A stretch of 37,989 nt of DNA from JABSOG01 sp041583135 (GCA_041583135.1 JBFHGJ010000054.1:1-37989), one strand, 5' to 3'. Positions 1 to 9,113 are shown, numbered from the stretch's first letter. Numbers and translations are program-made. The notes: generated by a model not told the origin, from the letters alone.

Positions 1-407
1 CAACAAAACGCCAGCTCCGAGTCGGTATTGCCGACCGGCAGGTAGTTTTCATTTTTTAGCGATTGATAACCACTGAGCTGGCCATTGTGAGCAAAGGTGA
101 TGTTTTTACCCCATAATTCACGGGTAAAAGGATGAGTATTGGCAAGTGCGACCCGGCCACGGTTACCTTGGCGAATGTGGCTTATCACCGCATGGCTTTT
201 GATCGGATACTCGGCAATAAAGCGAGCAATTTGCGAGTTGCAACTGGGCAATGGATCGTGAAACGAACGACATCCGGTGCCTTCGTAAAAGGTGATCCCC
301 CAGCCGTCTTGATGAGGACCGGTATTACCGCCACGCTGCAACAGTCCAGTAAAGCTAAAACAGATGTCGGTCGGGGTATTGGCGCTTAATGCAAGTAATT
401 CACACAC
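1..407 (-). CDS. yafJ: Class II glutamine amidotransferase YafJ (partial, C-terminus outside window)
   Basis: The reverse strand reads a continuous frame from a GTG at 405-407 to the window edge, about 135 residues. It begins M-C-E-L-L, so Cys2 becomes the N-terminal nucleophile of class II (Ntn) glutamine amidotransferases. The motifs RGGNTGPHQDGWG, SHIRQGNRG and FAHNGQL follow the YafJ/DUG3-type pattern: the glutaminase domain that releases ammonia from glutamine. The physiological acceptor of YafJ is not established. It is divergent from fadE across about 200 bp. The start is chosen because the family requires Cys at position 2; the ribosome site before it is weak. The 3' part lies beyond base 1, so completeness cannot be judged. 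Confidence 0.88.
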   Translation of the reverse strand, partial: MCELLALSANTPTDICFSFTGLLQRGGNTGPHQDGWGITFYEGTGCRSFHDPLPSCNSQIARFIAEYPIKSHAVISHIRQGNRGRVALANTHPFTRELWGKNITFAHNGQLSGYQSLKNENYLPVGNTDSELAFC

Positions 408-519
408 GATGAGTTTTTCTTTATTTAGACGATTTTTTTACTGTTAATGACAATTCTATAGGGAAAAATTCTATTGTCCACTCTTGCCAGCAGCCATGGA
501 TTTGGTTTAATCTGTTTTT

Positions 520-536
520 CAATGGTCCGACCTGTT
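520..536. promoter_or_regulatory. FadR-like operator upstream of fadE
   Basis: The 17-mer CAATGGTCCGACCTGTT matches the FadR operator core TGGTCCGACC with a good right half, about 70 bp before fadE. FadR represses beta-oxidation genes and is released by long-chain acyl-CoA. fadR itself is 3.5 kb downstream. The match is by eye; binding is inferred. Confidence 0.65.
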
Positions 537-604
537 GAGCATTATTGGTCAAATAAACCACACTTTATAGGTCGATTTCACAAACATACCTCAACTTTGG
601 AGTT

Positions 605-3070
605 ATGATGGAACTTTTAATTTGGTTTGCCGTACTCATCGGTGCGCTGTGGGCCATGGCCTATCACCGTGCCAGCTTGCTCCCTTTTACCTTGGTGACT
701 TTAGTCATTTTCGCCGCAGGTAGTTTCTCAGGCACAATCGGAATCTTGGCTTGGGTCCCTTTTATCCTTATCGCCGTGCCTCTAAACTTTACCGGTATTC
801 GTCAACAATACATTACTGCGCCCGTGCTTAAGATCTTTAAGAAGATCATGCCGCAAATGTCGCGCACGGAAGAAGAAGCCATTGCTGCGGGTACAACATG
901 GTGGGAAAAAGATCTGTTTTGCGGCACGCCAGATTGGAATAAACTGCACAGCTATCCGCAGCCACGATTAACCCCGGAAGAACAAGCATTTTTAGACGGT
1001 CCGGTTGAAACCGTGTGCCGCATGACCGACGACTTTGATCTCACCCACAATCGCGCCGACCTCTCACCTGAGGTATGGCAATACCTCAAAGACAACAAGT
1101 TCTTTGCCATGATCATTAAAAAGCAATACGGCGGTTTGGATTTCTCTGCATATGCCCAAAGCTGCGTGTTGCAAAAACTCTCAGGCAAAAGTACCGTCTT
1201 GGCCAGCACCGTGGGCGTTCCAAACTCTTTAGGTCCGGGCGAGTTGTTGCAACACTATGGCACCGAAGCGCAAAAGGACCACTACCTGCCGCGTCTTGCC
1301 CGTGGTGAAGAGATCCCGTGTTTTGCTTTGACCAGCCCTGAGGCCGGCTCTGACGCCGGTGCCATTCCTGATTTTGGGGTGGTCTGTAAAGGTCAGTGGA
1401 ATGGTGAAGAAATTGTCGGTATGCGCCTTAACTGGAATAAGCGCTATATCACTCTTGCACCGGTTGCGACAGTATTGGGTCTTGCGGTTAAGCTCTATGA
1501 TCCTGACGGTTTACTCGGTGATGAAAAAGATTTGGGCATTACCTGTGCACTCATTCCAACCAACACCCCGGGTGTTGAAATTGGCCGCCGTCACTTCCCG
1601 TTGAACGTACCGTTCCAAAATGGTCCAACTCAAGGCAAAGACATCTTCGTCCCGCTCGATTACATCATCGGTGGTCAGAAAATGGCAGGCCAAGGCTGGC
1701 GTATGTTGGTTGAATGCTTGTCGGTTGGCCGAGCCATTACTTTGCCGTCAAACAGCACCGGCGGCACCAAAGCGCTGGCTTTGGCCAGTGGTGCCTACGC
1801 CCGTATCCGCCGTCAGTTCAAGTTGCCGATTGGCAAAATGGAAGGCATTGAAGAAGCACTGGCCCGTATCGGTGGCTACGCCTATATGTCGGATGCGGCA
1901 ACGACCATGTCTACCGGTGCCATCGACCTGGGTGAAAAGCCATCGGTTATTTCAGCCATTGTAAAATACCATATGACTGAGCGTGCCAGAGAGTCAATCA
2001 ATCACGCTATGGATATTCACGGTGGCAAGGGGATCTGTATGGGTCCTAACAACTATTTGGCACGAGGCTACCAAGGTGCGCCAATTGCTATCACGGTTGA
2101 AGGGGCCAACATCTTGACCCGCAACATGATCATTTACGGTCAAGGTGCCATTCGCTGTCATCCGTTTGTACTCGATGAACTGCGCGCCGCCTCTCAAGAA
2201 GACGAAGCAACGGCATTGACGCAATTTGATGATGCGCTATTTGGCCATATCGGCTTTACCATCAGCTCGGCCATGCGCAGCTTGTGGTTGTCTTTAACCG
2301 ACAGTCGTTTTGCTCAGTCGCCGTTTAACGATCAAACCAAACGTTACTACCAGCATATGACGCGCTTTAGCTCCACCCTTGCGTTTATGTCGGATCTGTC
2401 GATGGCTACGTTAGGTGGCGATTTGAAACGTAAAGAACGCATTTCAGCGCGCCTTGGTGACATTTTAAGTCTACTGTATCTCACCTCGGCGACGTTAAAA
2501 CGTTTTGACGATGAAGGTCGCCAACAACAAATGTTGCCACTGATGCAATGGGCCGCAGAAGATAGCTTGTACAAGTGCCAGGTTGCCTTGAGCGAGCTAT
2601 TGGATAACTTCCCTAACCGCTTTGTCGGTAGAGCCGTGAAATTGATGCTGTTCCCTTGGGGCCGCACCTTGAAAAAACCCTCTGATCGCTTAGAGCACAA
2701 GGTTGCCCGCATGTTGCAATCGCCAAGTGAAGCAAGAAGTCAGTTGGGCCAAGGCTGCTACCTTGAGCGCATCGATTCAAACCCTATCGGACTGCAAGAG
2801 CAAACCTTGGATGATATTTTGGCCGCTGAGCCGATTTACGACAAAGTGTGCCGCGCCGCCGGTGAGCGTCTGCCGTTCTTCCGTTTAAATGAAGTGGCTG
2901 ATAAGGGCCTTGAGCTTAAAGCCATCAGTGAAGACGAAGCGGCGCTGCTAAGACGTGCCGAGCAAGGTCGCTTAAAAGCCATTAACGTCGATGATTTCGA
3001 CTCAGAAGTGTTGATGGCCGATAAATCCTACGCCACAGGCACGGAACAACAGGGTAACGAAGCGGCATAA
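605..3070 (+). CDS. fadE: Acyl-CoA dehydrogenase FadE
   Basis: FadE catalyses the first, FAD-dependent step of fatty-acid beta-oxidation, turning acyl-CoA into trans-2-enoyl-CoA. The protein has 821 residues; E. coli FadE has 814. Residues 1-55 contain two hydrophobic segments typical of the membrane-associated FadE N-terminus. The acyl-CoA dehydrogenase core follows, with FALTSPEAGSDAG for flavin and substrate binding and later AMDIHGGKGI; the long FadE-specific C-terminal domain ends the protein. Two ATGs are in tandem. GGAG at 599-602 is better spaced for the second (608), so translation may begin there. The gene is alone in its transcription unit, preceded by a FadR-like operator and followed by a strong terminator. 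Confidence 0.95.
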   Translation: MMELLIWFAVLIGALWAMAYHRASLLPFTLVTLVIFAAGSFSGTIGILAWVPFILIAVPLNFTGIRQQYITAPVLKIFKKIMPQMSRTEEEAIAAGTTWWEKDLFCGTPDWNKLHSYPQPRLTPEEQAFLDGPVETVCRMTDDFDLTHNRADLSPEVWQYLKDNKFFAMIIKKQYGGLDFSAYAQSCVLQKLSGKSTVLASTVGVPNSLGPGELLQHYGTEAQKDHYLPRLARGEEIPCFALTSPEAGSDAGAIPDFGVVCKGQWNGEEIVGMRLNWNKRYITLAPVATVLGLAVKLYDPDGLLGDEKDLGITCALIPTNTPGVEIGRRHFPLNVPFQNGPTQGKDIFVPLDYIIGGQKMAGQGWRMLVECLSVGRAITLPSNSTGGTKALALASGAYARIRRQFKLPIGKMEGIEEALARIGGYAYMSDAATTMSTGAIDLGEKPSVISAIVKYHMTERARESINHAMDIHGGKGICMGPNNYLARGYQGAPIAITVEGANILTRNMIIYGQGAIRCHPFVLDELRAASQEDEATALTQFDDALFGHIGFTISSAMRSLWLSLTDSRFAQSPFNDQTKRYYQHMTRFSSTLAFMSDLSMATLGGDLKRKERISARLGDILSLLYLTSATLKRFDDEGRQQQMLPLMQWAAEDSLYKCQVALSELLDNFPNRFVGRAVKLMLFPWGRTLKKPSDRLEHKVARMLQSPSEARSQLGQGCYLERIDSNPIGLQEQTLDDILAAEPIYDKVCRAAGERLPFFRLNEVADKGLELKAISEDEAALLRRAEQGRLKAINVDDFDSEVLMADKSYATGTEQQGNEAA

Positions 3071-3090
3071 CGCCGACGTTTAAGAATATC

Positions 3091-3118
3091 AAAAGGGGCT
3101 TTTTAGCCCCTTTTGTTT
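3091..3118. terminator. Intrinsic terminator after fadE
   Basis: AAAAGGGGCT, a TTTT loop and AGCCCCTTTT form a perfect stem, followed by G and a T-rich run. The A and T flanks make it usable in both directions, so it may also end the convergent gene at 3140-3919. Confidence 0.9.
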
Positions 3119-3139
3119 TATCTGTCGATTCTTACTCGA

Positions 3140-3919
3140 TTAGAGTTTGTCTTTGAGGCCTTCTAGGGTTTCAGCAGGCGCACCATCATAAGCCAAAGCT
3201 TCACAACGAGTCTTATCTAATTCGCCTTTTTGCTTGGCGCCCTCAGTCATTTTCGCCGCTTGTTGGGTGAGAATATTGCCGAGCATGGAACGTAATTTCG
3301 GATTGTCCAATCGCGTTTCCATCAATTTGTGCCACACCGACTGCGCCTGTTTAAGTAATGCCTGTTGCTTGGCAACCGCCGCTTTGTCGAGTTCGAAATC
3401 ATTAGCACATTGTTTGAGCTTGGCGCTGTAGACATACAGCTCAGGCCCCTGCTGCTTTATCCAAACCTCCTGTTGCTGAAAACTGTCGGCTTGAGCAATG
3501 GCTTTTTGTGGATCGGCGAGGATCTTTTCGACTTCATGGATCAGCGGATGTTCTAAATCGGCAGGAATTGGCCCACCATGATCGCAACTGCTGGCGACCC
3601 AGTTCTTACCATCTAAGATAAATAGGTAGGTCTGCTTGTCATTAAAACTGATGCCACAGTCGCCCTTGCTTGCAGCAGTGGTCATTTTGAATTGATTGGC
3701 GAGTATGCCTTTGAGGGTTTGCTTGACATTAAATGTGCCTTCGACATTGGCACCATCGTCGCTGGTTTTACGCTCACTCAAGGTGGCCAAAGCGATAACC
3801 TGAGCATCGGCAACCGCCTGTTCGAACGACTTACCTGCACCACATTGACACTTAGCAATGGCGACATCCGCCAACATCAGTGCCGAGACGGCAAATAACA
3901 GTTTAGAGATAGCTTTCAC
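3140..3919 (-). CDS. Exported Cys-rich protein of unknown function, possible NTR/TIMP-like N-terminal domain
   Basis: 259 residues. A signal peptide (residues 1-22, cleavage after ADVAIA) leaves a mature N-terminus K-C-Q-C-G. The next 100 residues carry a secretion-type pattern: NVKQTLKG, then GDCGISF, a TYLFIL strand and SSCDHGG. The CxC start, a beta-rich body and two later Cys resemble the OB-fold of NTR/TIMP-like bacterial proteins. The second half (about 130-259) is helical and Gln/Lys-rich, with two more Cys. The start is GTG, with AGG seven bases upstream. The neighbours (fadE, fadR) do not suggest a role. The fold assignment is tentative. Confidence 0.75.
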   Translation of the reverse strand: MKAISKLLFAVSALMLADVAIAKCQCGAGKSFEQAVADAQVIALATLSERKTSDDGANVEGTFNVKQTLKGILANQFKMTTAASKGDCGISFNDKQTYLFILDGKNWVASSCDHGGPIPADLEHPLIHEVEKILADPQKAIAQADSFQQQEVWIKQQGPELYVYSAKLKQCANDFELDKAAVAKQQALLKQAQSVWHKLMETRLDNPKLRSMLGNILTQQAAKMTEGAKQKGELDKTRCEALAYDGAPAETLEGLKDKL

Positions 3920-4055
3920 GGTAGAACCTATTGTTTATTAGTATCAATCCGATATGGTAACGAACGACACCAAATTTACAATAGGTGATGTGATGTGTTA
4001 TCCGCCAATGCCCGCATCAACGGCAGGCTTTGGCTTGGCAAACAGACTGGTTGCT

Positions 4056-4769
4056 TCAGTCGGCGATGTCTTTTGGCATATCGTTGCGAATGCGCTGCCA
4101 GATCTTGCCAGACTCAATACCATAGCGACGCACACAAACGATGGATTCGTCGTGCTTACCTTCTTGGGCATAGGCTCTTAACTCATCATAAAACGACAAC
4201 GCAAGCTTACGAGAGTCAGAATATGAGAAATAGTAAGAAGCAATTTTAGAGTAAAGCCCTTTGAAGCCATTAAGGGTCAAGACGTAAATGGAATTGCCTG
4301 ACGCCATGGCAAAACCATGATTGAGGCGATAGTCGAAATCGGCAAAGGCATCTCCGCTGTCTTCGACTTGGCGAGCCTTGTCTAGCTCTTGAACCACCAG
4401 CTCAGGGTTGTTTTTAATCGCGCCGCGAATAAATATCGCCGAGATATTGGTGCGGGCGGCCAACAGTTGGTCTACCAATTCAGAGATCCCTTCATGGTCG
4501 AGCCTCGCCAAAGTCTCCAAAATATTCAGACCGGCGGTTTCCCAGAAGTTATTAACTTTGGTTGGCTTACCATGTTTGATGGTCAACCAGCCATCACGAG
4601 AAAGTCGTTGTAGGACTTCACGTAGCGTGGTTCGTGTTACACCGATAAGCTCAGACAACTCACGCTCGGCGGGCAGTATGCTTCCCGGGGCAAATTTTCC
4701 ATTCCAGATTGAGGTAACGATATATTCCTCGGCGAAACCTGCCGGGCTTTGCGCTTTAATTAAGGTCAT
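4056..4769 (-). CDS. fadR: Fatty acid metabolism transcriptional regulator FadR
   Basis: GntR-family regulator that represses fatty-acid degradation genes, activates some unsaturated fatty-acid synthesis genes, and loses DNA binding on binding long-chain acyl-CoA. At 237 residues it is close to E. coli FadR (239). Residues 1-75 are the winged helix: AERELSELIGVTRTTLREVLQ is the helix-turn-helix and DGWLTIKHGKPTKVNNFWETAGLNIL the wing. The rest is the all-helical acyl-CoA-binding FCD domain, including ASGNSIY and RRYGIESGKIW. It is divergent from nhaB, as in E. coli. A FadR-like operator lies 38-54 bp before its own start, suggesting autoregulation. Confidence 0.97.
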   Translation of the reverse strand: MTLIKAQSPAGFAEEYIVTSIWNGKFAPGSILPAERELSELIGVTRTTLREVLQRLSRDGWLTIKHGKPTKVNNFWETAGLNILETLARLDHEGISELVDQLLAARTNISAIFIRGAIKNNPELVVQELDKARQVEDSGDAFADFDYRLNHGFAMASGNSIYVLTLNGFKGLYSKIASYYFSYSDSRKLALSFYDELRAYAQEGKHDESIVCVRRYGIESGKIWQRIRNDMPKDIAD

Positions 4770-5167
4770 TGGGCTAATCCAAATAACTCTGTTATTGAAA
4801 GGTTCAAACTGATTGTACCAGATGAATGGTTGCAGACAAGTTACGCTACCGGGTTTTTGACAAAAAAGATGTCAATTGTGTCATTTGTTCGTTACAGCTG
4901 GTCTACCTGTCTATGAAAAGGTGATTAAGATGCTTTGAATTGTTCTGTTAAGTGCCAAAAATATCGCTTTGTTATTGATTTGTTAGATAAATGCGCTTTA
5001 ATTGAGAGGTAGCGGGTTTATTCAACCACTAACAGGTTGTTGGTCGATAAACGGTAGACTAGTGCGGTGGTTTCGCTGATAATGATTCGCGTTAAAACCA
5101 TTTAATTTTAACGATTTACCGCCGCAAGGGCGGAAAATCCAGACATAATAAGGTACGAGCTGCGATC
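4770..5167. other. fadR-nhaB divergent intergenic region
   Basis: About 400 bp with no convincing gene. It holds the FadR-like site at 4807-4823, AT-rich sequence suited to divergent promoters, and a small GC-rich hairpin (CCGCC, GCAAG loop, GGCGG; 5119-5133) in the likely nhaB leader. Confidence 0.7.
4807..4823. promoter_or_regulatory. FadR-like operator upstream of fadR
   Basis: On the minus strand the 17-mer is ATCTGGTACAATCAGTT. It agrees at 14 of 17 positions with ATCTGGTACGACCAGAT, the site seen in strong FadR-regulated promoters. Its position just before fadR suggests autoregulation; function is inferred. Confidence 0.6.
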
Positions 5168-6757
5168 ATGCAAGAATCTATGGGTACTGCGATTTTTAAA
5201 AACTTTCTCGGCCATGCGCCACAATGGTATAAGCTGACCATTGTTGCGTTTTTGCTGATTAATCCCCTCTTATTCTTTGTCAATCCCTACATAGCAGGTT
5301 GGGTTTTGGTGCTGGAGTTTATTTTTACTCTTGCCATGGCACTAAAATGCTATCCGTTGCAACCGGGTGGTTTATTGATGATAGAAGCGCTGGCACTTGG
5401 CATGACCACACCTAAGCATGTGGCTCACGAGATACTGGCAAACTTTGAAGTTATTTTGTTATTGATGTTTATGGTAGCGGGCATCTACTTTATGAAGGGC
5501 CTACTGCTGTTTGTCTTTACCAAAATCGTGGTGGGACTACGCTCAAAAATGCTCACCTCTTTAGCCTTCACTTTTTCAGCGGCATTCTTGTCGGCCTTTT
5601 TGGATGCTTTGACGGTCATCGCGGTGATCATCAGTGTCGCCACCGGCTTTTTTGGCGTTTACCACAAAGTGGCTTCGGGCAAACATCACAACGATGGCGA
5701 GCATGATGTCTCGTCGGACGACAATGTACATGCGCTCAATCGCGACGACTTGGAAAACTTCCGAGGTTATTTGCGTAACCTGCTGATGCACGCTGGTGTC
5801 GGTACCGCCCTTGGTGGGGTGATGACCAAAGTCGGCGAGCCACAAAACCTGATCATCGCCGAAAAGGCCGGTTGGGAATTCATTGAATTTGCCATACGCA
5901 TGTTCCCGGTCAGTTTGCCGGTATTTATCAGTGGCCTTTTGGTCACCATTGCCGTTGAGAAATTTAAGTGGTTTTCTTATGGCGTCGATATTCCAGAAAA
6001 TGTCCGCGCCATTTTATCCAACTTCGACAAAGAGCAAGATGCCCAGCGCACCCGTCGCGATAACGTCAGTCTCATCATCCAAGGCATCATTGCGGTGTGG
6101 CTGATTATCGGTTTGGCCTTTCACTTGGCAGCGGTCGGTCTTATCGGTTTATCGGTTATCATCTTGGCGACATCATTTACCGGTATCATCGATGAGCACC
6201 GTTTAGGCAAGGCGTTTGAAGAGGCACTGCCTTTTACTTCATTACTTTGTGTATTCTTTGCCGTGGTGGCGGTGATTGTCGATCAGGGTCTGTTTAAACC
6301 GGTTATCGACTGGGTTTTAACCTTTGAGGGCAACAATCAAATTGCCATGTTCTTTATGGCCAACGGTATCTTGTCGATGATCAGCGACAATGTGTTTGTC
6401 GGCACCATTTATATCAACGAAGTCAGTGCTGCCCTTGCCGAAGGCACCATCAGCCGCGACCAGTTCGATATGTTGGCCGTAGCCATCAATGCCGGTACCA
6501 ACTTGCCAAGTGTTGCCACGCCTAACGGCCAAGCCGCATTTTTGTTCTTGCTGACATCCGCTTTGGCACCGCTGTTACGCTTATCTTATGGCCGTATGGT
6601 GATCATGGCACTGCCCTATACCATCGTACTGACTATCGTCGGTTTGACGTTTTCTTACTTTATGTTGGAATCGACCACCGACAAACTCTATGAAATGCAC
6701 TGGATAGAACATCATTCTGCCGTCGTTGCCCCTGCACCGAACAATCAAGGGCATTGA
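5168..6757 (+). CDS. nhaB: Na+/H+ antiporter NhaB
   Basis: Inner-membrane sodium/proton antiporter for Na+ extrusion and pH homeostasis. It has 529 residues with about 12 membrane segments. It aligns end to end with E. coli NhaB from memory: YKLTIVAFLLINP at the N-terminus, AAFLSAFLDALTV, MHAGVGTALGGVMTKVGEPQNLIIAEKAG, SDNVFVGTIYINE, and AINAGTNLPSVATPNGQAAFLFLLTS. The chosen ATG gives M-Q-E-S-M-G in register with the E. coli start; the ribosome site is weak (AAGG about 13 bases upstream). dsbB follows with overlapping stop and start codons, so the two are co-transcribed. Confidence 0.97.
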   Translation: MQESMGTAIFKNFLGHAPQWYKLTIVAFLLINPLLFFVNPYIAGWVLVLEFIFTLAMALKCYPLQPGGLLMIEALALGMTTPKHVAHEILANFEVILLLMFMVAGIYFMKGLLLFVFTKIVVGLRSKMLTSLAFTFSAAFLSAFLDALTVIAVIISVATGFFGVYHKVASGKHHNDGEHDVSSDDNVHALNRDDLENFRGYLRNLLMHAGVGTALGGVMTKVGEPQNLIIAEKAGWEFIEFAIRMFPVSLPVFISGLLVTIAVEKFKWFSYGVDIPENVRAILSNFDKEQDAQRTRRDNVSLIIQGIIAVWLIIGLAFHLAAVGLIGLSVIILATSFTGIIDEHRLGKAFEEALPFTSLLCVFFAVVAVIVDQGLFKPVIDWVLTFEGNNQIAMFFMANGILSMISDNVFVGTIYINEVSAALAEGTISRDQFDMLAVAINAGTNLPSVATPNGQAAFLFLLTSALAPLLRLSYGRMVIMALPYTIVLTIVGLTFSYFMLESTTDKLYEMHWIEHHSAVVAPAPNNQGH

Positions 6758-7281
6758 TGATGATACCTGTAGCAAAATGGCCAACCATTAAGTCGTCGTG
6801 GATCTTACTCGGCTTTTCGGCGTTGGCCCTTGAAGGCGGAGCCTTGTATTTTCAATACGGCATGGGGCTTGAGCCATGTATCAAGTGTGTCTATCAACGG
6901 GTTGCCGTGATGGGGATCATGTTCGCCGGGTTTATTACCGCCATGGCACCGGGCGTGACCTTTATGCGCTTACTTGGCTATCTCGGCTGGGGCGTGTCGG
7001 CGGTGTGGGGTTTTTTAATTGCCAAAGCCCATGTGGACATTCAAACCGAAACCAACCCGTTCGTCTTTACCACCTGTGAAATTGAACCGAACTTTCCGTC
7101 ATGGTTTCAAATTCACCAATGGTTTCCCGGGGTATTTGAAGTCAGGGGCGATTGTTCTACCATCGACTGGCAATTCCTGTCGCTGAGTATGCCCCAGTGG
7201 ATGATCATTGTGTTTAGCTTCTATTCGCTGGCACTGTTTTTGGTGTTGGCAATACGTCTACTGAAAGAGCGCAAGCTCTGA
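6757..7281 (+). CDS. dsbB: Disulfide bond formation protein DsbB
   Basis: Inner-membrane oxidoreductase that reoxidises periplasmic DsbA and passes electrons to quinone. About 174 residues with four membrane segments. The first redox pair is C-I-K-C in the first periplasmic loop; the second pair is in the larger second loop, in TTCEIEPNFPSW and RGDCSTIDWQ. The frame opens with TTG-ATG-ATG. AAGG at 6747-6750 is best spaced for the ATG at 6757, which overlaps the nhaB stop by one base (TGATG). It is the second gene of the nhaB operon, as in several gammaproteobacteria. Confidence 0.95.
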   Translation: MMIPVAKWPTIKSSWILLGFSALALEGGALYFQYGMGLEPCIKCVYQRVAVMGIMFAGFITAMAPGVTFMRLLGYLGWGVSAVWGFLIAKAHVDIQTETNPFVFTTCEIEPNFPSWFQIHQWFPGVFEVRGDCSTIDWQFLSLSMPQWMIIVFSFYSLALFLVLAIRLLKERKL

Positions 7282-7283
7282 AT

Positions 7284-8408
7284 TTAAGCCACCGGATACA
7301 TCACATAGTCGTTGTATCCGGTGGTCACCTTGATAAACCCCGCCAGTTGTCGATTAAGCGCCTCATCAGTGGTATCGACCAGTAACGGCCTCCCCTCAAG
7401 GGCTTTAAGCTTGGTTTTGGTTGCCACCACTATGATGTTTTCTTTGCCGATAAAGCGAATAAACTCAGGGCTTAGCTGCTGATTGCCACGGCCTAGGATG
7501 TGTCCTTGTCCACCGATAACGGTGATCACCAACCTGATATTGTCTTTACCTTTTTGCTGTGCCAGCGCAAGCAGCGCTTTGGCGGTAATATCGCTGTGGA
7601 GCAGCTGCTGATCTTCAATCACATCGACACCCAACAGCGTATTTTCGAGTCCCAATTCTTCCATGATAAAGGCGACCGTGGAGCCTGAACCCATAACATA
7701 GCAATGCTCAGGTTCCATTTCATTGATCACATACTCGGCAATATCATGTAGCACCAACTCATCAGACTCTTTGCCGCCAGACTTGGTCGCTTGAATATAT
7801 CTCAGTTCGCCGGGCACTTGCATTTCACCGTAGCGTTTGGCTTTGACCGTGCCTTGTCGAAACGCCACTTCATCAATATCCATCACATCGGCATCAAGTA
7901 CGCTCAGCATTTCACCTTCAGCCAACATCGCAATTACCCGTCCTGCCGCTTTGGGCGTGACGGCATAAACGCCCGAGTGAATTTTGCAGCCAGCTGGGAT
8001 CCCCAACACCAACGCATTGCTATCGACAATGGCGCAAATATCCCTTGCCGTCCCATCACCACCGGCAAACAACAGCACATCAACTTTGGCCTCGACCATT
8101 AATCTTGCCGCTTCACGGCTGTCTTTTGCCTGGGTTTTGTCGCTTTGGGTATGATAAATCAACTGATATCGAAGACCCGCTCTTTGGCAGGCTCGCTCAC
8201 CCATATCGCCGTTGACGGTCAACACCTCAATGCTGTTACGATATTTTGCAAACTCATGGAGCGCCATATCGACTCGCTTATTGGCCATCGGCACAGCGCC
8301 AAGCGCCAACGCCTGCTCGGCGACCTCATCGCTGCCTTTAAGTGCCACAGCGCCGCCCAAACCGGCAAAAGGGTTTATGATCAAGCCGATACGTAATCTG
8401 TTCAACAC
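7284..8408 (-). CDS. ATP-NAD kinase family protein (COG3199 type)
   Basis: 374 residues. NPFAGLGG (12-19) and GGDGT (116-120) are the nucleotide-binding motifs of the NAD-kinase/diacylglycerol-kinase fold, followed by GIPAGCKIHSGVYA. The C-terminal region carries MGSGST and IGGQGHILGRGN. This matches the COG3199 family of predicted ATP-NAD kinase relatives, distinct from housekeeping NadK; its substrate is not established. The GTG start overlaps the end of epmC by a few bases, so the pair is probably an operon. Its final codons contain a perfect 12-bp inverted repeat at the convergent junction with dsbB. Confidence 0.85.
   Translation of the reverse strand: MLNRLRIGLIINPFAGLGGAVALKGSDEVAEQALALGAVPMANKRVDMALHEFAKYRNSIEVLTVNGDMGERACQRAGLRYQLIYHTQSDKTQAKDSREAARLMVEAKVDVLLFAGGDGTARDICAIVDSNALVLGIPAGCKIHSGVYAVTPKAAGRVIAMLAEGEMLSVLDADVMDIDEVAFRQGTVKAKRYGEMQVPGELRYIQATKSGGKESDELVLHDIAEYVINEMEPEHCYVMGSGSTVAFIMEELGLENTLLGVDVIEDQQLLHSDITAKALLALAQQKGKDNIRLVITVIGGQGHILGRGNQQLSPEFIRFIGKENIIVVATKTKLKALEGRPLLVDTTDEALNRQLAGFIKVTTGYNDYVMYPVA
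7289..7324. terminator. Stem-loop at the dsbB / ATP-NAD-kinase-family convergent junction
   Basis: CCACCGGATACA and TGTATCCGGTGG form a perfect 12-bp stem with a 12-base loop. It sits 7 bp past the dsbB stop and inside the last codons of the opposing gene. There is no T-run, so it may act as a 3'-end stabiliser or a weak bidirectional terminator. Confidence 0.55.
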
Positions 8409-8974
8409 GCAGCTCCTGTCAGTTGCTCATCGACCCCAACACTGGATTTAAACTGCTTCAGGGTCAACGGATATGGGGTGTGGTAAAACTCAGCCAAGGC
8501 TTTGAGCATCCTCTCGGTGCGCTCGTTAAAGCCCTGTTCAAGCAGTGTTTTTACCCTTTGATAGACTTTTTGTTCAAAGGCGAAACGGTCGGGCTGGGCG
8601 CCGCTTAAATTGTCGCAACTGACGTTAAATTTAAACCCGGCGGCAACGCATAGTGCCCACTCAATCGCTTGGGGTTTCACTTCTACCGCTTCAAACTCGG
8701 CCTGCTGCTGGGCACTTCTGCCGTCGGGTAGATACCAATAGCCGAAGTCTTCCAGTAAGCGGCGGCTTTTACCGGCCACCAGCCAATGTGAGATCTCATG
8801 CAGGGCACTGGCAAAAAAGCCATGAGCAAAGACGATACGGTGATAATCGACGCTGTCATCGGCAGGCAGATATATCGGCTCATCATCACCTTTAACCAGC
8901 CGAGTATTGTAGCGGCTAAAAAAAGTCTGTTCAAAAATCGAAATGAGATCCTGATATCTGTGCGCTTGTGACAA
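8402..8974 (-). CDS. epmC: Elongation factor P hydroxylase EpmC (YfcM)
   Basis: EpmC hydroxylates the beta-lysylated lysine of elongation factor P, the last step of that modification. The sequence follows E. coli YfcM closely from memory: NTRLVKGDDEPIYLPADD, HRIVFAHGFFASALHEISHW with the metal-binding HExxH, FGYWYLPDGR, and FEAVEVKPQAIEW. The frame stays open upstream to an ATG at 9028, but that adds 18 residues absent from the family. A TTG at 8972-8974 has GGGGG seven bases upstream and gives about 190 residues, so it is preferred. The next gene overlaps its stop. Confidence 0.9.
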   Translation of the reverse strand: MSQAHRYQDLISIFEQTFFSRYNTRLVKGDDEPIYLPADDSVDYHRIVFAHGFFASALHEISHWLVAGKSRRLLEDFGYWYLPDGRSAQQQAEFEAVEVKPQAIEWALCVAAGFKFNVSCDNLSGAQPDRFAFEQKVYQRVKTLLEQGFNERTERMLKALAEFYHTPYPLTLKQFKSSVGVDEQLTGAAC

Positions 8975-9084
8975 GCCTAACCCCCGAAATATCGCGCCTT
9001 TGCCATAAAATAGAATAAAGACAGGCAAAGGTGAAAAACAAGAGCGTTATTTTAGCCACTTAGCGTTTTATCACAAGGGATTGA

Positions 9085-9113
9085 TTGAAAATTCTAAATC
9101 ACTCACCTACATT
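9085..9113 (+). promoter_or_regulatory. Candidate sigma-70 promoter for the aldehyde dehydrogenase gene
   Basis: TTGAAA at 9085-9090 and TACATT at 9108-9113 are separated by exactly 17 bases, about 35 bp before the ATG at 9149. Confidence 0.45.

Noticed and set aside
132..389. 85-residue plus-strand open frame at the left edge
   Set aside because: It is antisense to yafJ, whose reverse-strand translation matches a known family along the whole length.
4895..4911. AGCTGGTCTACCTGTCT as a further FadR operator before nhaB
   Set aside because: Both half-sites look right, but the centre is one base short of the FadR spacing, so the palindrome is out of register.
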